Assembly (NCBI RefSeq): GCF_001267535.1 | Contig: NZ_JRXE01000004.1 | Coordinates: 48,910 to 90,173, forward strand | Direction: 5' to 3' | Length of the DNA: 41,264 bases | From: Winslowiella iniecta | GTDB lineage: Bacteria > Pseudomonadota > Gammaproteobacteria > Enterobacterales > Enterobacteriaceae | Shown here: in pieces, positions 35,331 to 41,264 of the stretch | Numbering within the stretch: position 1 is the first letter of the stretch | Layout of the letters: every line of letters starts with the position of its first letter | Position numbers and translations under genes: made by a program | The notes under the pieces: model-generated | Database searches by the model: none | The model's input: the letters and a program-made list of their open reading frames with translations, nothing else | What the model was told of the DNA's origin: nothing

Positions 35331-35774
35331 TGAATTACCCTGATTATTGAATTGTTATTAGTAAGGTTTTTGAGCCACATACGTTAACAATTTTCTTCTT
35401 CGGATTTGTCTCAAAATGGCTGGTTTTTTACATAAAATTTACCAAATGGCGCTGATATTCAGTCGGCAACGGTAATTTTTCTTAACAAACCCAGGCGGGA
35501 TTGTTTATGTAACTACTTGGTTTTAGAGTGTTTGTTGTTGAGTGTTGTCAGGTGGAGTCTGTCTGATAACAGAAAATGTCATCAGTTTAAAGGGGGCCAG
35601 TTAAGGGAATCTTATAATTTGTCAGTTTGTGTAATGGCGTAAACCTGTGCTGTGCGCCAGTAAATTGTCAGAAAATAAGCCTGATATATATTCAGAATCT
35701 TAATCTAAGCTGCGGGAATAAATAATTGCGGGGAAGAGATAAATAAATCGGGGCGAATATCGCCCCGGAGAGGA
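35331..35774. other. AT-rich leader region between potC and cdiB-like gene
   Basis: This 444-base gap contains the potABC terminator (35749-35767) and then the promoter region of the secretion operon. It is much richer in A+T than the genes on both sides, a typical target for H-NS silencing. I cannot choose one -35/-10 pair with confidence; a TATAAG near 35614-35619 (minus strand) is a possible -10. No open frame of note is seen. Confidence 0.6.
35749..35767 (-). terminator. Terminator after potC
   Basis: CGGGGCGA (35749-35756) and TCGCCCCG (35760-35767) form an 8-bp stem with a 3-base loop, seven bases after the potC stop. On the minus strand it is followed by ATTTATTTATC. It would end the potABC transcript before the secretion genes. 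Confidence 0.75.
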
Positions 35775-36551
35775 TTAACGGCGAGTTTTATCGCGCAGTA
35801 ATAGCTGGCTAAGCGCCACCATGACCAGGGATAACAGCATTAAAATAGTGGCCAGCGCATTCACCTCTGGCGAGACGCCGACTTTGACCATTGAATAGAT
35901 CTTCAGCGGTAATATTTCGTAGCTGGGGCCGGTGACAAATGAGGAGACCACCACATCATCCATCGACAGGGTAAAGCTCAGCAGCCAACCCGCCGCCACT
36001 GCTGGCAGCGCCAGCGGCAGAATGATCTTACGCAGAATGGTGATTTCACTGGCACCGAGATCTTTCGCCGCTTCCAGCATGCGTACATCAAAGCCTTTTA
36101 AGCGCGAAAAGACGGTGATAACCACAAAGGGCAGGCAGAAGGTGATATGCGAGAACAGCAGCGACCAGAAGCCGAGTGAGATGCCCAATAGCATAAACAG
36201 CACCAGCAGCGAAATCGCCATCACGATATCCGGTGACATCATCACCACAAATAACATGCCGCCGACAAACGGCTTACCGCGAAAACGATAGCGGTAGAGC
36301 GCTACTGCGGTCAGCGAGCCGATCAGCGTGGCAAAGGTGGCCGACAGGACCGCCATAATCAGAGAGTGCTTTGCCGCCTCAATCAGGCTGTCATTGTTGA
36401 GCAGCAGGCTGTACCACTGGGTGCTGAAGCCTTGCCAGTTGATGCCGAATCGTGACTGATTAAACGAGTTGATAATCAGGATCACAATCGGAATATACAG
36501 CCAGGCGTAGATGACGGTCATAAAACCGCCGCGTAACCCGCGCGCCATCAT
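35775..36551 (-). CDS. potC: Spermidine/putrescine ABC transporter permease PotC
   Basis: This is one of two inner-membrane subunits of the PotABCD importer, 258 residues with six predicted helices. The EAA loop EAAKDLGASEITILRKIILP contacts PotA. FGINWQGFSTQWYSLLLNND and SYEILPLKIYSMVKVGVSPE match E. coli PotC. The carboxyl end stops at LLLRDKTRR, about six residues earlier than the E. coli protein as I recall it. This is where the operon is now separated from potD. The start overlaps the end of potB by four bases (ATGA). Confidence 0.97.
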   Translation of the reverse strand: MMARGLRGGFMTVIYAWLYIPIVILIINSFNQSRFGINWQGFSTQWYSLLLNNDSLIEAAKHSLIMAVLSATFATLIGSLTAVALYRYRFRGKPFVGGMLFVVMMSPDIVMAISLLVLFMLLGISLGFWSLLFSHITFCLPFVVITVFSRLKGFDVRMLEAAKDLGASEITILRKIILPLALPAVAAGWLLSFTLSMDDVVVSSFVTGPSYEILPLKIYSMVKVGVSPEVNALATILMLLSLVMVALSQLLLRDKTRR

Positions 36552-37408
36552 TCCAGCACCACCTTATTATTCAGCAGGCGTGCAGCACGCCAGTAAATTA
36601 ACAGCATCAGCCCCATAATCAGCGTCAGCACCACGCTGGTGGCCGCGCCAAACGGCCAGTCACGGATATTAAGGAACTGACTTTTAATCACATTACCGAT
36701 TAACAGATTTTTCGCGCCGCCCATCAGATCGGAAACAAAGAACAGGCCCATTGCCGGCAGCAGAACCAGCAGACAGCCGGCAACAATGCCCGGCATGGTC
36801 AGCGGTAAAATAATGCGGATAAAGGTTTGCAGCTTGCTGGCACCCAGATCGCGCGCCGCTTCCAGCACCGGCTTATCCAGCTTTTCCAGGCTGGAGTAAA
36901 GTGGCATCACCATAAATGGCAACAGGATATACACCAGCCCGAGGATCACTGCCTGCGAGCTGTACATAATGCTGAACGGCTTGTCGATCACCCCCAGCCA
37001 CAGCAGAAAATCGTTCAGCCAGCCGCGCGTGCTGAGGAAGATTTTCAGGCCGTAAATACGGATCAGTGAGTTGGTCCAGAACGGCACAATCAGCAAAAAC
37101 AGCATCAGCGGACGCAGACGTTCCGGCAGCTTTGTCAGGCACCAGGCGAAGGGATAGCCGAGCAGCAGACAGCTCAGGGTGGCAATCAGCGCCATATTCA
37201 GCGAGTGCAGCAGCACCTCGGCATACAGCGGGTCGGCCAGACGGCTGTAGTTATCCAGTGTAAAGACCAGCTTCACAAAGTTGGTATCATCACGGGTCAG
37301 AAAACTGGTGACGAAAATCATCAGGTTGGGCAGAAACACAAACAGCACCAGCCAGCTGACAATGGTCAGAATCACCACTTTCTGAAAGCGTTTACGCGTT
37401 GTTTTCAT
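36548..37408 (-). CDS. potB: Spermidine/putrescine ABC transporter permease PotB
   Basis: This is the other permease subunit of PotABCD, 286 residues with six predicted helices. [22 protein letters not shown] begins the family region (read in parts), and the EAA loop is [36 protein letters not shown] and [13 protein letters not shown] are typical of PotB. The start lies 17 bases inside the end of potA, and the stop overlaps potC, so all three are translated as a tight unit. The amino end is about 11 residues longer than in E. coli as I recall it; a later in-frame start is not excluded. Confidence 0.96.
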   Translation of the reverse strand: MKTTRKRFQKVVILTIVSWLVLFVFLPNLMIFVTSFLTRDDTNFVKLVFTLDNYSRLADPLYAEVLLHSLNMALIATLSCLLLGYPFAWCLTKLPERLRPLMLFLLIVPFWTNSLIRIYGLKIFLSTRGWLNDFLLWLGVIDKPFSIMYSSQAVILGLVYILLPFMVMPLYSSLEKLDKPVLEAARDLGASKLQTFIRIILPLTMPGIVAGCLLVLLPAMGLFFVSDLMGGAKNLLIGNVIKSQFLNIRDWPFGAATSVVLTLIMGLMLLIYWRAARLLNNKVVLE

Positions 37409-38507
37409 CTTTTAGCACCACTTCCCAGCTTTCAACCCAGTTCACCGCCATTTTCTGATTCAGCGAGTGATCGAAATCAGGATCGTCTTCATTAAAGAAT
37501 TCGCTTACCGTCACCAGCTTGCCGTTTTCCAGCTCGACGGTGGATTCCAGCGTCATCCCTTTATAGTTACGCTCGCGCACATAACCGATCAGCCCGTCGA
37601 TATTGTTGTCGTCGTTGATCTCTTCCACGCGTAAATCTTCCGGGCGCAACAGTACATTCAGCCGCTGGCCGGGTTGCACCGCAAACGGCACCAGGATATC
37701 GCATTCGCGGCCTTCAACCCGTGCGCGTACCCGTTGATTGTCCAGCGCGTGCAGCACTTCGGCACTAAACACGTTAATTTCACCGATGAAGCGGGCGACA
37801 AACAGGTTGCGCGGCTCTTCGTAAATTTCGCGTGGCGTGCCGTCCTGCTCAATCTGGCCTTCACGCATCACCACGATACGGTCGGACATCGTCAGCGCTT
37901 CTTCCTGATCGTGGGTAACAAAAATAAAGGTGATACCGAGCTTACGCTGTAACGCTTTCAGCTCGTTCTGCATCTGCTTACGCAGTTTGTAATCCAGCGC
38001 CGACAGCGATTCATCCAGCAGCAGGACTTTGGGCCGGTTCACCACCGCACGGGCAATCGCCACGCGCTGCTGTTGTCCACCGGAGAGCTGGTGCGGACGA
38101 CGCTGGGCAAAATCGTTCAGTTGCACCATTGCCAGCGCTTCATTCACCCGGCTGGTGATTTCATCGTTCGGGGTTTTCTGCATCCGCAGGCCAAAGGCGA
38201 CGTTTTCGAATACTGTCATATGAGGGAACAGCGCATAGCTCTGGAACACCGTATTGATATGACGGTGTTCGGCTGGCGTGTCAGTAATCGAATCACCATC
38301 CAGCACGATATCGCCACGGTCGGCGACTTCCAGTCCGGCAATCAGACGCAGAATGGTGGTTTTGCCGCAGCCGGAAGGGCCCAGCAGGGTAATAAATTCA
38401 CCGTGATTAATGGTGAGGTTAAAATCGGCAATAATGTCCTTACCGTCAAACGCTTTGCTGATGCCTGAAAGCGTGACCAGCGGCTTGCGCGCGTGTTTTT
38501 GCATCAT
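37392..38507 (-). CDS. potA: Spermidine/putrescine ABC transporter ATPase PotA
   Basis: This ATPase energises polyamine import by PotBC. From the ATG at 38507 it has 371 residues (E. coli about 378). Walker A is GPSGCGKTT, the signature is [14 protein letters not shown], Walker B is [12 protein letters not shown], and the switch His is in [10 protein letters not shown]. The carboxyl TOBE-type domain has [15 protein letters not shown], found also in E. coli PotA. The frame can be read from a TTG at 38525, but the ATG has the better spaced AGGC. A TATCAT 45 bases further upstream (38552-38557) is a possible -10 without a good -35. Confidence 0.96.
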   Translation of the reverse strand: MMQKHARKPLVTLSGISKAFDGKDIIADFNLTINHGEFITLLGPSGCGKTTILRLIAGLEVADRGDIVLDGDSITDTPAEHRHINTVFQSYALFPHMTVFENVAFGLRMQKTPNDEITSRVNEALAMVQLNDFAQRRPHQLSGGQQQRVAIARAVVNRPKVLLLDESLSALDYKLRKQMQNELKALQRKLGITFIFVTHDQEEALTMSDRIVVMREGQIEQDGTPREIYEEPRNLFVARFIGEINVFSAEVLHALDNQRVRARVEGRECDILVPFAVQPGQRLNVLLRPEDLRVEEINDDNNIDGLIGYVRERNYKGMTLESTVELENGKLVTVSEFFNEDDPDFDHSLNQKMAVNWVESWEVVLKDENNA

Positions 38508-38643
38508 ATTCGCTGCCTGAATCAAAGGGTTAGGTTTAAAATTGGGGAGCGATGATACCTGAAAAACTCGCAGCCCGCCCGGCTAATGCCGACGAGCTGC
38601 GTCAGTAAAGCCTGAATATGGCCTTAATGGTCAACGACAGACA

Positions 38644-40008
38644 CTATTTTTTACTTACCAGCACCGTGGTCAGGGTAAAGGATAACCCCAGCGACAGCAG
38701 TACGCCCATGACGGCAAAGATAAAATACGGGCCGATATAAGCGGGAAGACTAAAGATGCTGGATAAAATATAACCATATAAACGCACACCAAAGAAAGCA
38801 ATAAACGCTGAGGCCAGAGAACTGGCAACGGTGGCGGCAATAAACGCTGGCTTATAACGCGTCAGGACGCCAAACAGTGCCGGTTCAGTAATCCCCAACA
38901 GCGCCGAAAACGCCGCAGAGAGCACCACCGACTTTTCCTGACGCCCCTTGCTGTGACGCCAGATGGCAAAGGTAGCACCGGCAATCGCCATATTGGCCAT
39001 AAACATCATCGGCATCAGCATATCGTAGCCACGGTCGGTAAAGTTTTGTAACGCAATCGGCGTCATTGCGTGATGCATCCCGGTCAGAATGGCGACCGGG
39101 CGAATGGCGCCGACAATCAGCCCGGCAAAACTGGCCGAGACGCCAAATAATCCTTCAATAAACATCGCCAGTAATTTACCCAGCCAGATGCCGAACGGCC
39201 CGATGATCACCAGCGCCACCAGCGCCGCAATAAATAGCGTCAGGGTCGGGGTAAATACCGTTTTCAATACCGCTGGCATAATGGCGTCGACCCAACGATA
39301 GATATAACTGAGTGCCAGCACCGAGAAAATGACCGGTATCACACTCGACGCATAATTAAATACCGAAACCGGAATGATATTCAGAAACCAGAAAGTGTCG
39401 ACCGCGCCGGGAGCATGGCTGGCCAGCGCTTTTGCCGCCTCAATCAGTGACGGGTACATCAGGCAGGCGGCGACAGCGGCGGCAAGATATTCGTTAGTTT
39501 TAAACATTTTCGCCGCTGAAATGGCGAGGAAAAACGGCAGGAACCAGAATACGCCGCTGGCAATCAGGTCAATTACCACCACCGTATCACTCTTGGCCGA
39601 GACCAGTTGCAGCGCCACCAGCCCGGCCAGCAAGCCTTTAATCATCCCGGCACCAGCGATAGCGGGTACTATCGGGCCAAACACCCCGGAGACGGTATCC
39701 ATAAACAGCGAAATTAGCCCTTTTTTGGCTTTACCCGCACTGGCGGCTGAAGGCTGTTTGTCGGGGTTAAGTGCGCCACTCAGTTGCTGATACCAGCTGT
39801 TAACCTGCGGACCAATTATAATCTGAAATTGATCGCTCTGTATTTGCGCACCTAACACCCCCGGCAGCTGTTTAATCTCCTGCTGATTAATTTTATTTTC
39901 ATCGATTAAATCAAAACGTAAACGCGTCATGCAGTGCCAGACTTTATTGATATTTTCTGCGCCGCCGACCAGTTTAATAATGCTATTTACCGTGGTGGTA
40001 TTCCCCAT
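38644..40008 (-). CDS. PTS EIIBC permease, beta-glucoside/sucrose/trehalose type
   Basis: This sugar permease has 454 residues from the ATG at 40008, which has AGGAGT before it; the longer upstream frame is not used. The EIIB domain comes first, with the phosphocysteine Cys26 in VWHCMTRLRF. A linker and an EIIC domain follow, with GVFGPIVPAIAGAGMIKGLL, about ten helices and the ITEPALFGV motif. The order B-C without IIA is that of ScrA, TreB and MurP, which use EIIA-Glc (Crr). The true sugar cannot be read from the sequence. No hydrolase or antiterminator is next to it in the window; the divergent neighbour is a sugar-acid dehydratase-like gene. Confidence 0.88.
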   Translation of the reverse strand: MGNTTTVNSIIKLVGGAENINKVWHCMTRLRFDLIDENKINQQEIKQLPGVLGAQIQSDQFQIIIGPQVNSWYQQLSGALNPDKQPSAASAGKAKKGLISLFMDTVSGVFGPIVPAIAGAGMIKGLLAGLVALQLVSAKSDTVVVIDLIASGVFWFLPFFLAISAAKMFKTNEYLAAAVAACLMYPSLIEAAKALASHAPGAVDTFWFLNIIPVSVFNYASSVIPVIFSVLALSYIYRWVDAIMPAVLKTVFTPTLTLFIAALVALVIIGPFGIWLGKLLAMFIEGLFGVSASFAGLIVGAIRPVAILTGMHHAMTPIALQNFTDRGYDMLMPMMFMANMAIAGATFAIWRHSKGRQEKSVVLSAAFSALLGITEPALFGVLTRYKPAFIAATVASSLASAFIAFFGVRLYGYILSSIFSLPAYIGPYFIFAVMGVLLSLGLSFTLTTVLVSKK

Positions 40009-40314
40009 AAAACGACTCCTGACGCTGTGCTTATTGTTGTCTGAGTAGTGCGCAACGATAGTAGAGAAGTGCCTCAGGCAAAACAAACCAATAAAAGTTG
40101 ATATCAATCACAATTTCAGTGCATGCAGCGGGTGAAAAGGAGGATTAGTGCAAATTGGTCTGGTTTTAATCGTCATTTTTGCGCTTTTCCGAACCAAAAT
40201 AAATCACTGAAAAAAGGTTTACGCCGTGCCGGAATTAAAGCGATAGTAATAACCCTGAGCATAAATTGGATGCGGTAGCGGACGCCTTGTTTGCGCAGCC
40301 GGGGGATTATTAAT
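40009..40314. other. Divergent intergenic region PTS gene / dehydratase gene
   Basis: This 306-base gap must hold both promoters. It shows short perfect palindromes (TTGATATCAA at 40099-40108, TGCATGCA near 40121) and a CRP-like site. No open frame with a ribosome site is convincing. Confidence 0.55.
40098..40113. promoter_or_regulatory. Possible CRP site in the PTS/dehydratase region
   Basis: GTTGA-N6-TCACA has one perfect and one weak CRP half, with A/T-rich flanks. It is about 90 bases from the PTS gene start. CRP control would be usual for a sugar PTS. Confidence 0.35.
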
Positions 40315-41264
40315 ATGTTGCCAACACTGATTGAAAATATTGAATGTTTTATCACCAAACCGGATCGCCACAATTTGATTGTGGTGCGGGTCACCACCAA
40401 TAAAAATATTATTGGTTACGGTTGTGCCACTTTTCAGCAGCGTCCGCTGGCGGTAAAAACCATGGTTGATGAGTATCTGAAACCGCTGCTGATGGGCCGT
40501 GATGCCAACCATATTGAAGATCTGTGGCAGATGATGATGGTCAATGCCTACTGGCGCAATGGCCCGGTGATTAATAATGCGGTTTCCGGCATTGATATGG
40601 CGCTGTGGGATATTAAAGGCCAGCTGGCGCAGATGCCGCTGTATCAGCTGTTGGGCGGTAAATCAAAAGACGCGATTGCGGTTTACAGCCATGCTTCCAG
40701 TGAAACCCTCGATGGGCTTTATCCGCAAATCGATGCGTTACTGGCGGACGGGCATCGCCATATCCGCTGCCAGCTGGGTTTTTACGGCGGTACGCCGCAG
40801 GGGATGCACAGCACGCGGCAGCCGACGCCGGGAGCCTATTACGATCAGGATGAGTATATGGCGAATACGCTGGCGATGTTTAAAGCGCTGCGGGAAAAAT
40901 ATGGTCAGCGTTTTCATATTCTGCACGACGTGCATGAACGGCTGTTTCCGCAGCAGGCGGTACAGTTTGCCAAAGCGGTCGAAGCTTTTCAGCCTTATTT
41001 CATTGAAGATATTGTTTCACCTCAGCAGAGTGGCTGGCTGGAGCAGGTGCGTCAGCATTCGTCTGTGCCGCTGGCACTGGGCGAGCTGTTTAATAATCCG
41101 GCCGAGTGGCATGATTTAATTGTTAACCGACGCATCGATTTTATTCGTTGTCATATTTCGCAGCTGGGCGGCATCACCCCGGCGCTGAAACTGGCGGTAC
41201 TGTGTCAGGCATTTGGCGTGCGGCTGGCGTGGCACGGGCCGCCGGATATGTCGCCGATTGGTTG
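40315..41264 (+). CDS. Enolase-superfamily sugar-acid dehydratase (RspA/ManD-like), 5' part
   Basis: The frame from the ATG at 40315 (GGGGG before it) is open to the window end, about 316 of the roughly 400 codons usual for the family. The amino capping domain contains [20 protein letters not shown] and [10 protein letters not shown]. The barrel shows the metal ligands Asp205 (in LHDVHER, with His207), Glu231 (FIEDIVSP) and Glu257 (LGELFNN), and His307 in WHGPPDMSP. These match the mannonate/gluconate dehydratase-like group that includes RspA. Some members have weak or no dehydratase activity, so the substrate is open. It is divergent from the PTS gene and may share its control. Confidence 0.87.
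   Translation, partial: MLPTLIENIECFITKPDRHNLIVVRVTTNKNIIGYGCATFQQRPLAVKTMVDEYLKPLLMGRDANHIEDLWQMMMVNAYWRNGPVINNAVSGIDMALWDIKGQLAQMPLYQLLGGKSKDAIAVYSHASSETLDGLYPQIDALLADGHRHIRCQLGFYGGTPQGMHSTRQPTPGAYYDQDEYMANTLAMFKALREKYGQRFHILHDVHERLFPQQAVQFAKAVEAFQPYFIEDIVSPQQSGWLEQVRQHSSVPLALGELFNNPAEWHDLIVNRRIDFIRCHISQLGGITPALKLAVLCQAFGVRLAWHGPPDMSPIG

Noticed and set aside
40173-40512. Minus-strand frames across the start of the dehydratase gene
   Set aside because: They are antisense to a convincing coding region and have no ribosome site.
40577-41119. Plus-strand 180-residue frame near the window end
   Set aside because: Its frame differs from the enolase-superfamily frame, which carries all metal ligands and runs through the window end.

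Overview
The window reads as a chromosome segment from a member of the Enterobacterales, most likely Erwiniaceae (Pantoea or Erwinia-like). This is inferred from the E. coli-like backbone order (ptsG, hinT, ycfL, lpoB, thiK, nagZ, ycfP, ndh, ycfJ, mfd, lolCDE, nagK, cobB, potD, potCBA) combined with plant-associated accessory genes. No database search was possible; all identities come from recalled families and motifs.

Layout. 1-568: 3' end of ptsG. 625-3366: two genes on the minus strand resembling rhiT-rhiN (rhamnogalacturonide uptake and hydrolysis), with a KdgR-like operator and a CRP-like site upstream. 3736-10056: conserved backbone on the plus strand (hinT, ycfL, lpoB, thiK, nagZ, ycfP, ndh with an FNR-like site, ycfJ). 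10188-13536: an accessory patch where bhsA and ldtC lie in E. coli. It holds a two-part cold-shock-domain protein and an AT-rich pair, mesX-mesD (folate-independent methionine synthase and its DUF1852 partner), flanked by inverted repeats. 13566-22528: mfd, a small unknown gene, lolC-lolD-lolE, nagK and cobB.

22634-38507: the polyamine ABC transporter locus, which is split. potA-potB-potC form an overlapping operon ending in its own terminator, while potD lies about 12.1 kb away behind its own near-consensus promoter. Between them, in the same orientation, is a five-gene two-partner-secretion / contact-dependent-inhibition type locus: TpsB outer-membrane transporter (cdiB-like), HlyC-type lysine acyltransferase (cdiC-like), a 2793-residue CdiA-like exoprotein with a Gly/Ala-rich hydrophobic C-terminal domain after a VNNN motif, a small two-helix membrane protein (predicted immunity), and a translationally coupled lipoprotein of unknown role. 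This is the most interesting part of the window.

38644-41264: a PTS EIIBC permease of the beta-glucoside/sucrose type, divergent from a truncated enolase-superfamily sugar-acid dehydratase (RspA/ManD-like).

How the parts may work together: the Rhi pair and the PTS/dehydratase pair fit a plant-associated diet; LolCDE, LpoB, NagZ and NagK are envelope and cell-wall recycling functions; the CDI-like locus would mediate competition with neighbouring cells, with secretion by CdiB, fatty-acylation by CdiC and self-protection by the small membrane protein and possibly the lipoprotein. No rRNA, tRNA, CRISPR array or transposase was recognised.
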